Shown in pieces: positions 6,846-14,893 of a stretch of 21,278 nt of DNA. Location: assembly GCA_025800305.1 (NCBI GenBank), contig JAOXRY010000380.1:1-21278 (forward strand), in the 5' to 3' direction. The notes beneath the pieces are model-generated. The model made no database searches. It saw only the letters and a program-made list of their open reading frames with translations, and was not told the origin of the DNA. The translations under genes and the position numbers were made by a program. This stretch comes from Campylobacterales bacterium. Lineage in GTDB: Bacteria; Campylobacterota; Campylobacteria; Campylobacterales; SZUA-545. The number at the start of each line of letters is the position of its first letter. Within the stretch, counting starts at the first letter, position 1.

Positions 6846-9044
6846 CTACAGATCTTCTTTATATTTACACTCTTTATCAAGACACTCTAAAAGTTCTTTA
6901 GTCTTTAAGGTCTTATGTGCCATTGCTCCATTACACTCTGGACACTTTTTTTCCACAATTGGATATTTAGAGATAAAATCACATTTTGGATAGTTACCAC
7001 ATCCAAAAAACTTCCCTCTTCTTGAAGCACGTTCTAGAAGTTCTCCACCACATTTAGGGCATGGAACATCAAGCTTTGTTGGAGGTGTTAAAGACTGTGT
7101 ATTTTTACATTTTGGATAGCCACTACAAGCATAAAACTTACCACGTCTTCCACTTTTTATAACCATTGGCTCACCACATTTATCACATTTAAGATCTGTA
7201 ACTTCTGGTTCTTCTTTTTCTCCATTGCCTCCAAGATCTCTTGTGTATTTACACTTTGGATAGGTGCTACAAGAAATAAATTCGCCAAATCTACCACTTC
7301 TTTTTACCAGTGGAGATGAACAATCTGGACAATCTTCTCCTATCTCCTCAACAACTTTTAGAGATTTAATAACTGTTTTTCCTGTTTTTACCTTTGCTAT
7401 AAAAGGTTCATAAAAATCAGCTAAGATCTTTTGCCAATCCTTCTTTTCATCTTCAATTTTGTCTAGTTCTTCTTCGATATTTGCTGTAAAGTTACTATTT
7501 ACAATTTCATCAAAGTGTTGCTCCATCATCTCAGTTACAGTAAATGCAATCTTTGTTGGAGTGATCTGCTTTTTCTCAATCTCAATATAACCTCTATCAC
7601 TTAGAGTTGAAATTGTAGGTGCGTATGTAGATGGTCTTCCAATCCCAAGACTCTCAAGGGTTTTTACAAGTCCTGCTTCTGAATATCTACTTGGTGGTTC
7701 TGTAAAGTGTTGCTCTTTTTTTAGTTCATTAAGAGCAACTTCTTGTCCCTCTTTCAAATCTGGAAGTAATTTATCTTTATCGCTATCTCCCATTAACTTA
7801 TAAAAACCAGCAAAAACTAACTTTCTACCATTTGCTTTAAATACAGCATTTTCAGATTTAAAGAAAAGATTTTGAGTATCAAATAGAGCCTCTTTCATTT
7901 GTGAAGCTACAAATCTATTATAAATTAATCTATAAAGCTTTAACTCATCTGGTTTTAAAAATTGTGTTGCAACTTCTGGAGTAAAAGAGATATCTGTTGG
8001 TCTAATTGCTTCATGGGCCTCTTGTGCACCTTTTGATTTACTTTTAAATACTCTTGTTTTTGGTGCTAAATAATCTTTGCCAAACTTCTCTTCAATATAG
8101 TCTCTTGCTGCTTTATTTGCATCTGGTGTGATATACAAACTATCTGTTCTCATATATGTAATTACACCCATAGTTCCTTTTGGAGTATTTACTCCTTCAT
8201 AAAGCTTTTGGGCTAACATCATTGTCTTCTTTGGAGAATATCCAATTACAGTTGATGCAGACTGTTGAAGGGTAGAAGTCATAAATGGAGGTTGAGGAGC
8301 TGTTTTTCTCTGTTTTGACTCTTTTTTATCTAAGATATATTTTTGATTTTTAATAGTCTCATAGATCTCACGTGCTTGTTCTTCATTTTCAATAGTCATT
8401 TTTGTATGCTTTTTCCCATTGAAACTATCAAGACTTGACTCAATTGTCTTCTCAAAAAGACCTTCCATACTCCAGTATTCAACTGGTTTAAAGGCTTGAA
8501 TTTCTCTCTCTTTATCAACAATTAGTTTTAAAGAAGATGATTGAACTCTACCAGCACTAAGTCCTCTTTGAATTTTTGAAGCAAGAAGTGGAGAAAGATT
8601 GTAGCCAACTAGTCTATCAAGAAGTCTTCTTGCTTGTTGAGCGTCTACTTTATCCATATCGATTTTTCTTGGATTCTCTAAGGCTTCATTAATTGCTTTT
8701 TTTGTTACCTCATGAAAAACGATTCTAGGATAGTTCTCAACATCACCGCCTAATACTTTTGTAATGTGATAACCAATAGCCTCTCCCTCACGATCCTCAT
8801 CGGTAGCAATATATACAGTATCAGAAGCTTTTGCTCTTTTTTTAAGATCTGAAACAGTAGCTTTATGATCAGCACTTACAACATATTCAGGTTCAAACTT
8901 ACCTTCTTCATATTTTATTCCCATTTTTCTTTTAGGAAGATCTCGTATGTGTCCCTTACTGGCAACCACTTCATAGGTTTTATCTAAAAAATTTTTAATT
9001 GTTTTAGCTTTGGAAGGAGACTCGACTATTATTAGGTTTTTCAT
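6846..9044 (-). CDS. topA: DNA topoisomerase I
   Basis: A type IA topoisomerase that relaxes negative supercoils, 732 residues. The TOPRIM domain starts at residue 2 with LIIVESPSKAKTI and has the acidic TDEDREGEA at 81-89. The catalytic tyrosine is Tyr297 in TYMRTDS. The YSEAGLVKTLESLGIGRPSTYA segment near 465-485 is typical. The C-terminus, from about residue 570, carries four Cys4 zinc ribbons of the pattern C-x2-C...C-x5-C; the fourth is the most divergent but keeps its Cys. The gene is transcribed away from the flagellin gene across a 140-base spacer; its ribosome binding site is weak (AAGAG). Confidence 0.96.
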   Translation of the reverse strand: MKNLIIVESPSKAKTIKNFLDKTYEVVASKGHIRDLPKRKMGIKYEEGKFEPEYVVSADHKATVSDLKKRAKASDTVYIATDEDREGEAIGYHITKVLGGDVENYPRIVFHEVTKKAINEALENPRKIDMDKVDAQQARRLLDRLVGYNLSPLLASKIQRGLSAGRVQSSSLKLIVDKEREIQAFKPVEYWSMEGLFEKTIESSLDSFNGKKHTKMTIENEEQAREIYETIKNQKYILDKKESKQRKTAPQPPFMTSTLQQSASTVIGYSPKKTMMLAQKLYEGVNTPKGTMGVITYMRTDSLYITPDANKAARDYIEEKFGKDYLAPKTRVFKSKSKGAQEAHEAIRPTDISFTPEVATQFLKPDELKLYRLIYNRFVASQMKEALFDTQNLFFKSENAVFKANGRKLVFAGFYKLMGDSDKDKLLPDLKEGQEVALNELKKEQHFTEPPSRYSEAGLVKTLESLGIGRPSTYAPTISTLSDRGYIEIEKKQITPTKIAFTVTEMMEQHFDEIVNSNFTANIEEELDKIEDEKKDWQKILADFYEPFIAKVKTGKTVIKSLKVVEEIGEDCPDCSSPLVKRSGRFGEFISCSTYPKCKYTRDLGGNGEKEEPEVTDLKCDKCGEPMVIKSGRRGKFYACSGYPKCKNTQSLTPPTKLDVPCPKCGGELLERASRRGKFFGCGNYPKCDFISKYPIVEKKCPECNGAMAHKTLKTKELLECLDKECKYKEDL

Positions 9045-9098
9045 TACTCTTCTTATTGACTTCTTTTGTTAATTTTTATCATTTTAACAAAACAGCTA

Positions 9099-9125
9099 TA
9101 AACTTTTTTTTTCTACGTCCGATTG
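9099..9125 (+). promoter_or_regulatory. Sigma-28 (FliA) promoter of the flagellin gene
   Basis: TAAACTTT (9099-9106), 11 bases, then TCCGATTG (9118-9125), against the FliA consensus TAAAGTTT-N11-GCCGATAA. The spacing is exact and the CCGAT core is intact. Transcription should begin near 9132, leaving a leader of about 53 bases. Confidence 0.82.
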
Positions 9126-9128
9126 TAT

Positions 9129-9184
9129 CCCCAGCAACCGTAACAAACCGACGACCAAACAAAACCAAGACAAAAGGGAAAAAA
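9129..9184 (+). promoter_or_regulatory. CA-rich, nearly U-free flagellin leader
   Basis: Of these 56 bases 30 are A, 17 C, 8 G and only 1 T, in a region that is otherwise about one third T. It ends in an AAAAGGGA box 5-9 bases before the ATG. Such a leader cannot fold on itself, which suits very high translation, and the GGGA near the start is a conceivable CsrA or FlgZ contact (inference). Confidence 0.6.
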
Positions 9185-10672
9185 ATGGGCTTCATTCTTA
9201 ATACCAATGTTTCAGCAATGAACGCAATGGTAAATTCAAATGCAGTTCAGAAAGATGTTAGTGACTCTTTAGAGAAACTATCTTCTGGACTTAGAATTAA
9301 TAAAGCTGCTGATGACTCATCAGGTATGGCAATTGCCGATAGTTTAAGATCTCAAAGTAACGCTTTAGGTCAAGCTATTAGAAATACTAACGATGCAATC
9401 GGTATGGTTCAAATTGCGGATAAAGCAATGGACGAGCAAATCAAGATTCTTGACACAATCAAGACAAAAGCTACACAAGCTGCTCAAGATTCACAAAGTA
9501 CAAAATCAAGAGAGGCTATCCAAGCAGATATCGGTAGACTAATTGAGCAATTAGATAATATCGCTTCTCAAACATCTTATAACGGTATTAGTTTACTATC
9601 AGGTTCTTTTGTAAATAAAGAGTTCCAAGTAGGTGCATACTCAAACCAAACAATTAAAACAACAATCGGGGCTACAAGTTCTGATAAGATTGGATCTGTA
9701 AGAAAAGAAACAAGTGCAACAATCACTGCTTCTGGTACTACAGTTCTTTCTTTCAAAAACCCTAATGGTGGTTCAAACATCGTTATGGAAAGTGTTGTAA
9801 TCTCGACAAGTGCTGGTACTGGTCTTGGAGCTTTAGTTGAAACAATTAACAAAAATGCTGAGCTTACTGGTGTTAGAGCTGCTGCTGTTGTTCAAACAAC
9901 TGGTTCTGCTGCAATTGCTGCTGGTGACATCACAGGATTAACAGTAAATGGTGTTACTATTGGTGATATTACAGGTATCTCAGACAACGATTCAACTGGT
10001 GCACTTAGAAATGCGATAAATGCATATTCAGCACAAACTGGTGTAGTTGCTTCTGTTGATAATGTTGGTAGACTTAACCTTACATCTGGAGATGGTAGAG
10101 GTATTGAAACAACTGCAACAACAAATGGTGATGCAGTTATGAAAATTGGTGATACAAGTTCTAACTATGGTAGACTAACTTTAACTTCATTAAACTCAAA
10201 TGATATCTCTTTTACAGCAACTGGTAACTTAGCATCTGCTGTTAACTCTGGTGGTTCAAGTGCAACTATGAACTTAAGACAGGTAAGAGGCGTATTTGAT
10301 AAAGATCAAATTAATGCTGGTGGTGGTTTTGCTAACCAAACTCAATATAACGAAGCTGGAGCTAACTTTGGTGCGGGTGTATCAACTAGACAAGGTGCGA
10401 TGATGGTTATGGATATTGCAGAATCTGCGATTACTGCTCTAGATAAAACAAGAGCTGACATCGGTTCTGTACAACAACAGCTACAAGTTACAAAAAATAA
10501 CATTTCTGTAACACAAGTAAACGTTAAAGCTGCTGAGTCTGGTATTAGAGATGTTGACTTTGGTGAAGTTTCTTCTGATTTCCAAAACCAGAACATTCTA
10601 ATGCAAGCTGGTAGTTATGCAATTAGCCAAGCTAATACAATCCAGCAGAACGTAATGAGACTTTTACAGTAA
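9185..10672 (+). CDS. Flagellin (filament protein)
   Basis: The filament subunit, 495 residues. The conserved N-terminal D0/D1 part runs to about residue 140 (GFILNTNVSAMNA, then LSSGLRINKAADDSSGMAIAD) and the C-terminal part from about 400 (GAMMVMDIAESAI to NVMRLLQ). The middle (about 165-390) is variable, Thr/Ser/Gly-rich and holds two segments like the flagellin_IN motif (GLGALVETIN and GALRNAINAYSAQTGV). The MDEQIKILDTIKTKATQAA stretch is the Campylobacter/Helicobacter form that lacks the LQRxRxLxxQ site seen by TLR5. ATG 9185 is chosen over an in-frame ATG at 9056 because the latter lies upstream of the sigma-28 promoter. It is monocistronic, with its own promoter and terminator. Whether it is flaA or flaB cannot be said. 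Confidence 0.96.
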   Translation: MGFILNTNVSAMNAMVNSNAVQKDVSDSLEKLSSGLRINKAADDSSGMAIADSLRSQSNALGQAIRNTNDAIGMVQIADKAMDEQIKILDTIKTKATQAAQDSQSTKSREAIQADIGRLIEQLDNIASQTSYNGISLLSGSFVNKEFQVGAYSNQTIKTTIGATSSDKIGSVRKETSATITASGTTVLSFKNPNGGSNIVMESVVISTSAGTGLGALVETINKNAELTGVRAAAVVQTTGSAAIAAGDITGLTVNGVTIGDITGISDNDSTGALRNAINAYSAQTGVVASVDNVGRLNLTSGDGRGIETTATTNGDAVMKIGDTSSNYGRLTLTSLNSNDISFTATGNLASAVNSGGSSATMNLRQVRGVFDKDQINAGGGFANQTQYNEAGANFGAGVSTRQGAMMVMDIAESAITALDKTRADIGSVQQQLQVTKNNISVTQVNVKAAESGIRDVDFGEVSSDFQNQNILMQAGSYAISQANTIQQNVMRLLQ

Positions 10673-10754
10673 CGAAAAGTTCTTTTTATAAAATTAACAT
10701 TAACAAAAAAACAAGATTTCTTTAAACAGTATTCTTGAAAAACTAACATTCGAC

Positions 10755-10794
10755 CTTTAGCCTATCTCCCCAAGATAGGCTAAAGAGTTTTTTT
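10755..10794 (+). terminator. Rho-independent terminator of flagellin
   Basis: A perfect 13-bp stem CTTTAGCCTATCT / AGATAGGCTAAAG (10755-10767 with 10773-10785), a CCCCA loop, then AG and seven Ts (10788-10794). The T-tract touches the end of the convergent waaA gene. On the minus strand no U-tract follows, so it serves the flagellin transcript. The preceding 82 bases (10673-10754) are AT-rich with nothing else I can identify. Confidence 0.93.
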
Positions 10795-11935
10795 AACAAA
10801 TTCCTAAAATTCTATCTTTAATAATTTTTATATCTGGTTTATTTAAGATCTTCGTAGGTTTTAGATCTTCTCTATTCATATTCTCTTTTAGATCTTCTTT
10901 GGAAGAGATAACAAGGTTTTCAATAAATGGAAATAGTGCTTTTTGATTGAAAAAATGTTCCCCAGAAATCACCTTACAACCAAATGTTGCAGGTTCTACT
11001 GCATTATGTCCGCCAATACCTTTTTCAAAAGCACCTCCAAGTATGACTAAGTCACTTATTCCATAGATCTCATTAAGCTCTCCCATAAGATCTACCAAAA
11101 TAAGATCTGTCTTCATACTTTTATCTTCTGAAAAAGCAGAAAAAGAGAAACTATTTTTAGAGGCAAATTCTTCCATAAGATCTCTTACCTCTTTAAATCT
11201 CTCTGGGTGCCTTGGAACAATAATCAGTTTACCTTTTCTATTCCAAGAGTTTAAAATCAGCTCCTCTTCATTTTTATGGGTACTGGCTCCTGTAGTAATG
11301 AAACAATCTGGTTTTGTATACCTATTTTCAATTTTAGCAGATGTAAAAAGTTTGATATTTCCTAAGACCTCTATATTCTTTGCACCAAGATCTGCCAGTC
11401 TCTCTTTGTCTGTTTCACTTTGAGCAAAAACATAATCAACATTTTCAAAGATCTTTTTATAGAGAAAAGAGAATCTTTTGTAGCTTTTGTAAGATCTATC
11501 AGAGATTCTTCCATTAAGTAAAACTGTTGGAGTATTTCTCATTTTTGCCACTAAAAAAACCATGTACCAAAGTTCTGCCTCCAAAACAATAAGAGCTTTT
11601 TGAGGTCTTATCCAAAAAGGTAAAAAGATCTCAAAAGGGAGAAAACGGACATTTTTTGTGTATTTATTAGCTTCATTAAATCCTGTTTGAGTAATGTTAG
11701 AAATATTAATTTTTTCATCTTTAAGTTCATCTAAAATTGGCTTGATAGCTTTTGTCTCACCAAAGCTACAAACGTGAAACCAGATTCCTTTCTCTTCAAA
11801 AGGCTTATTAAAAAATGGGAAAAATCTTTGTTTAATTGAGGATCTGTACTTAGATTTAAAAGAGAGTAAAAAAAGTATTGGTATTAAAGGGATATAGAGT
11901 AAAAGTAGTAAAAGTAGGTAAAAAAATTTAAACAC
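10793..11935 (-). CDS. waaA: 3-deoxy-D-manno-octulosonic acid (Kdo) transferase
   Basis: WaaA/KdtA adds Kdo from CMP-Kdo to lipid A precursor at the inner membrane; 380 residues. An N-terminal membrane anchor covers residues 3-25. The family motif WFHVCSFGE ends in Glu60, which aligns with the catalytic base of characterised WaaA proteins. The GT-B C-terminal half shows ITTGASTHKNEEELIL, VPRHPERF and LGGAFEKGIGGHNAVEPA, as in the family. It is the last gene of the nif3-flgZ-waaA operon, 34 bases after flgZ, with an AAAAGGAG box just before the ATG. It contains 11 copies of AGATCT in 1.1 kb, the densest cluster in the window. Confidence 0.95.
   Translation of the reverse strand: MFKFFYLLLLLLLYIPLIPILFLLSFKSKYRSSIKQRFFPFFNKPFEEKGIWFHVCSFGETKAIKPILDELKDEKINISNITQTGFNEANKYTKNVRFLPFEIFLPFWIRPQKALIVLEAELWYMVFLVAKMRNTPTVLLNGRISDRSYKSYKRFSFLYKKIFENVDYVFAQSETDKERLADLGAKNIEVLGNIKLFTSAKIENRYTKPDCFITTGASTHKNEEELILNSWNRKGKLIIVPRHPERFKEVRDLMEEFASKNSFSFSAFSEDKSMKTDLILVDLMGELNEIYGISDLVILGGAFEKGIGGHNAVEPATFGCKVISGEHFFNQKALFPFIENLVISSKEDLKENMNREDLKPTKILNKPDIKIIKDRILGIC
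10846..11631. repeat. Densest cluster of the dispersed palindrome AGATCT
   Basis: Eleven AGATCT sites inside waaA, starting at 10846, 10863, 10890, 11065, 11088, 11103, 11178, 11388, 11449, 11492 and 11626. Around 60 copies occur in the whole window, most of them as AAGATCT or AGATCTT. Confidence 0.75.
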
Positions 11936-11969
11936 ATTGACTCCTTTTAAAGAGCCAATGTTAGCTTAT

Positions 11970-12683
11970 TTATGCTTCTTCGTTTACTGCGTATAGGATT
12001 CTTCCACAGTGTGGACAAGTAACAATCTCTTCAGATTTTAAGATCTCAGCGTAAACTCTTTCACTTAAAACCATGTGACATCCATAACAAGATCTTTTCT
12101 TCATTGGAACAACACAAGAAGAACCAGCCCATCTTCTTACTTTTTGGTAGAAAGAAAGAAGGTTTTGAGGAACATTTGCAATTTCTGTTTCTCTTTTTTT
12201 GAAAGAGTCTTTTCTCTTTTTATCAAGATCTTTCAGCTCTGATTCTGAATCTTTTTTTGCTTGTTCAATTGAAGCGTCAAGCTCTGTAATTTTCGTTTCA
12301 AGATCTTTAATCTCTTCTTTTTTACCTTCGCTTAATCTGTCTAATCTTTCGATTTCGTCATTAGCGTGGTTGATTTGCTCTTTTGCAATCTCATCTTCAA
12401 GTTGTAAAGCTTTTAACTCTTTTTCACTTTTAATTAGTGTTTGTTTCTTTTCAATATCTTTGATTTTATCTGTTAGCTCTGCTAAAAGACCATCGTTTTT
12501 CTTTTTAACATTTGTCAGTTCTTCAAGCTCAACATTAAGTGTTTCAATATTTGCTTTGTGAGAGTTTTGTTCTGCAAGAATACTGTTTAGATTTTCGTTA
12601 ATCTTTGCTTCTTCTTCTTCAAATGAGTCAATACCTTTATCTAACTCTGCAAGATCTACTAATTGCTTTAAATGTTTGTTCAT
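11970..12683 (-). CDS. flgZ: Coiled-coil zinc-ribbon protein, FlgZ (HP0958) family
   Basis: An orthologue by family and synteny of H. pylori HP0958/FlgZ, which stabilises sigma-54 and binds flaA mRNA to control flagellin expression. The protein has 237 residues: a long charged coiled coil from about 15 to 170 (antiparallel hairpin in the known structure), then a C4 zinc ribbon with Cys199-x2-Cys202 and Cys223-x2-Cys226. A short SGRAW-like segment (KVRRWAGSSCVV, about 181-192) precedes the ribbon. It starts 7 bases after the nif3 stop, with TAGGA overlapping that stop. The order nif3-flgZ-waaA matches H. pylori HP0959-HP0957. The RNA-binding role is transferred by homology only. Confidence 0.85.
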   Translation of the reverse strand: MNKHLKQLVDLAELDKGIDSFEEEEAKINENLNSILAEQNSHKANIETLNVELEELTNVKKKNDGLLAELTDKIKDIEKKQTLIKSEKELKALQLEDEIAKEQINHANDEIERLDRLSEGKKEEIKDLETKITELDASIEQAKKDSESELKDLDKKRKDSFKKRETEIANVPQNLLSFYQKVRRWAGSSCVVPMKKRSCYGCHMVLSERVYAEILKSEEIVTCPHCGRILYAVNEEA

Positions 12684-12690
12684 TATTTTC

Positions 12691-13413
12691 CTACTTGTAA
12701 CTAAATGGATTGTTTAAGAGGCGGATTATACCATGAACATTATTATTTTGCAATTCTTTGTGTAAAATTTCTCCAAAATACTTCTCACTATGAAAATGAG
12801 TGATGTCAATTAGGCTAATTCCTAAACTTTTGGCAAGGATTGCATCGTGGTATTTTATATCTCCTGTTAAATAACAATCTGTCTTGATATTTGAGATCAT
12901 AGAACCTCCTGAACCTGTTGTCAGAGAAACAGTTTCTATCTTCTCTTTTCCTTTTACAAAAGTCACATTTTCTAAAGAGAACTTCTCTCTTACGAACTCT
13001 AAAAGTTCATCAAAACTTTTATCAATTTTAGCTTCAACTACAAAATCACTATTTTCACAATCACTAAAGCCTAAAATCTCTTTTGCCACATAGATATTAA
13101 GATGGGTTTTATCAAAATTTGTGTGGAGAGAGATTAAATTAATATTTTTTCTTATCAATTCAAAGATATATTTTGATGGATAACTGTTTTGTTCAATAGT
13201 CTTTAAGGAAGAAAAAATAAGCGGGTGGTGCGTTAAAAGTGTTGAGTTTTCTGGAAGCTCTTTTATCATTTCATCATCAAGATCTAAAGCAATACTTATC
13301 TCTCCACAATCATTTTCTAAATTCCCGACTTGAAGCCCTGAGTTGTCCCAGCCCTCTTGAAGTTCAAAAGGGGAAATTGTGTCTAAGATCTGAAGAAGTT
13401 TTTTAACCTTCAT
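12691..13413 (-). CDS. Nif3-like dinuclear metal centre protein
   Basis: A Nif3/YbgI-family protein (DUF34), a hexameric protein with a two-metal centre and no firmly established function; GTP cyclohydrolase type 1-like activity has been proposed for relatives. The 240-residue sequence shows the opening ELQEGWDNSGLQVG (17-30), the metal-ligand THHPLIF (61-67), HTNFDKTHLN near 96-105 and the C-terminal DITHFHSEKYF. It is shorter than the form with an inserted PII-like domain. The start has AGGA six bases upstream and lies 52 bases from the divergent trpS, whose -10 box is inside the gap. Confidence 0.88.
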   Translation of the reverse strand: MKVKKLLQILDTISPFELQEGWDNSGLQVGNLENDCGEISIALDLDDEMIKELPENSTLLTHHPLIFSSLKTIEQNSYPSKYIFELIRKNINLISLHTNFDKTHLNIYVAKEILGFSDCENSDFVVEAKIDKSFDELLEFVREKFSLENVTFVKGKEKIETVSLTTGSGGSMISNIKTDCYLTGDIKYHDAILAKSLGISLIDITHFHSEKYFGEILHKELQNNNVHGIIRLLNNPFSYK

Positions 13414-13424
13414 TAAAATTCCTA

Positions 13425-13430
13425 TATAAT
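13425..13430 (+). promoter_or_regulatory. Probable -10 box for the trpS-mqnD unit
   Basis: TATAAT in the 52-base spacer between divergent nif3 and trpS, 35 bases before the trpS start. No good -35 is visible. The nif3 ribosome binding site on the other strand abuts it, so the two promoters are likely interleaved. Confidence 0.55.
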
Positions 13431-13465
13431 GGGTTTTTAAAATAATAACATTTAAAGGTCTATTT

Positions 13466-14425
13466 TTGCTATATCTATCAGGAATTCAGCCATCAGGTAA
13501 AATTCATATTGGAAACTACTTTGGAATGATCAAAAAGATGGTGGACTCTCAAAATGACCACCAAAGCCTTGCTTTTATCGCAAACTATCACGCAATGACA
13601 TCTGTAAGAGATGGAGCAAAACTAAAAGAGATGACAAGAGAAGCTGCTATTAACTTTTTATCTGTGGGATTAGATCCAGAAAAAACAACCTTTTGGGTTC
13701 AGTCTGATGTAAAAGAGGTTCTTGAACTATATTGGATTCTTTCAGGTTTTACTCCAATGGGACTTTTAAATCAAGGACACAGCTACAAAGACAAAACAGC
13801 AAAAGGTATTGCTGCAAATCACAGTCTATTTTCATACCCTGTGTTAATGGCTGCTGATATTTTACTTTTTGGTTCAGAGGTTGTTCCAGTTGGAAAAGAT
13901 CAGATCCAGCACGTTGAGATGGCAAGAGATATTGCTATTAAGTTTAATAATGAGTACGGTGAGATCTTAACAATCCCAGAGTATAAAATTGATGAAGATG
14001 TGGCAACAGTTCCTGGAATTGATGGAGCTAAGATGAGTAAAAGTTACAACAACACTATTGATATGTTTGGAACGGAAAAAGAGTTGGAAAAACAGTGTAA
14101 GAAAATTGTTACAGATTCAACTCCAATGGAAGAGCCAAAAGAGTATGAAAATTGTAATATCTATAAGATCTCAAAACTATTTTTAAATGAAGATGAGTTA
14201 AAAGATCTCCAGGTGAGATACAAAAGTGGGAAAGAGGGATATGGTCACTTTAAGCTCTATCTAAAAGATGTTATTTGGAACTATTTTGCTCCTTTTAGAG
14301 AGAAAAGAGAATACTATATGAACAATCCTAAGGTAGTTAATGAGATCTTGGCAAGTGGTGCTGATAAAGCAAGAAACTTAGCTAATGAGAGATTTTCACT
14401 AATCAAAGAAAAAGTTGGAATTTAA
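13466..14425 (+). CDS. trpS: Tryptophanyl-tRNA synthetase
   Basis: Charges tRNA-Trp; a class I synthetase of 319 residues, normal for bacteria. The HIGH-type motif is PSGKIHIGNYFG (residues 9-20) and the KMSKS loop is GAKMSKSYNN near residue 190. The MAADILLFGSEVVPVGKDQIQHVE segment in the middle is highly typical. It starts with TTG 13466, with AAAGG at 13454-13458; there is no ATG before the HIGH motif. The stop lies 11 bases inside the next gene. Confidence 0.96.
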   Translation: MLYLSGIQPSGKIHIGNYFGMIKKMVDSQNDHQSLAFIANYHAMTSVRDGAKLKEMTREAAINFLSVGLDPEKTTFWVQSDVKEVLELYWILSGFTPMGLLNQGHSYKDKTAKGIAANHSLFSYPVLMAADILLFGSEVVPVGKDQIQHVEMARDIAIKFNNEYGEILTIPEYKIDEDVATVPGIDGAKMSKSYNNTIDMFGTEKELEKQCKKIVTDSTPMEEPKEYENCNIYKISKLFLNEDELKDLQVRYKSGKEGYGHFKLYLKDVIWNYFAPFREKREYYMNNPKVVNEILASGADKARNLANERFSLIKEKVGI

Positions 14426-14672
14426 AATAGAAATAAACTTTTCAAAACATTGTGAAGATGTAATTCTCACAAGAAGTATTGATAAAAACTGGGTTTTTGA
14501 CACTCTGGCTTCTTTTAGTAAAAAAGAGGTCATTGCAGATAATGAAGTTCACTATTTTAAAATAATACTAGAGGCAGAAAAAAGGTGCTTAAAAGTTGTT
14601 TTTAATCCTATTAAGAGTATGGTTATTACATCCTATTTTGATAGAAATATGAGAAAGAAAGGTTGCAAATGA
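14415..14672 (+). CDS. DUF4258-like small protein (possible toxin of a TA pair)
   Basis: An 85-residue basic protein. The layout fits DUF4258: an early FSKHCEDVILTRSI segment (residues 9-22), a middle beta stretch with VHYFKIILEAEKRCLKVVF and an end stretch SMVITSYFD. DUF4258 proteins often sit beside DUF2283 proteins, as here, and such pairs resemble toxin-antitoxin modules; the toxin role is inference. The start is TTG 14415, inside the trpS 3' end (11-base overlap), with only a weak AAAG box, so translation is likely coupled to trpS. The stop TGA overlaps the ATG of the next gene (ATGA). Confidence 0.65.
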   Translation: MEFKIEINFSKHCEDVILTRSIDKNWVFDTLASFSKKEVIADNEVHYFKIILEAEKRCLKVVFNPIKSMVITSYFDRNMRKKGCK

Positions 14673-14893
14673 ATATAAAATATGATGAAAAATTAGATGC
14701 TATCTATTTTACAGTTTCAGAAAAAAAAGTCTTTGAAAGTGAAGAGATAAGCAAAGGGACTATTCTTGATTATGACAAAGAGGGCTCTATAGTTGCAATC
14801 GAAATATTAAACTTTAAAGATAGAAAAAATCAAGATATTGAGATCCCTGTTTCTTTACATCTAGTACAAACAGGACAACAACTACATGGTTAA
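14669..14893 (+). CDS. DUF2283-family small protein (possible antitoxin partner)
   Basis: A 74-residue acidic protein. The DUF2283 pattern is clear: KYDEKLDAIYFTVSEKKV (4-21), SEEISKGTILDYDKEGSIVAIEIL (25-48). ATG 14669 is preferred over TTG 14663 because it has AAAGG at 14658-14662 with six-base spacing and overlaps the DUF4258 stop. The 3' end overlaps the mqnD start by 8 bases. Function unknown; as partner of the DUF4258 gene it may neutralise it. Confidence 0.75.
   Translation: MNIKYDEKLDAIYFTVSEKKVFESEEISKGTILDYDKEGSIVAIEILNFKDRKNQDIEIPVSLHLVQTGQQLHG

Noticed and set aside
9056..9184. 43-residue N-terminal extension of flagellin
   Set aside because: The extension covers the sigma-28 promoter and the leader, and flagellins start at the MGF methionine.
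12199..12561. 120-codon open frame on the plus strand opposite flgZ
   Set aside because: It is a Ser/Phe-rich shadow of the Lys/Glu-rich coiled-coil gene on the other strand.
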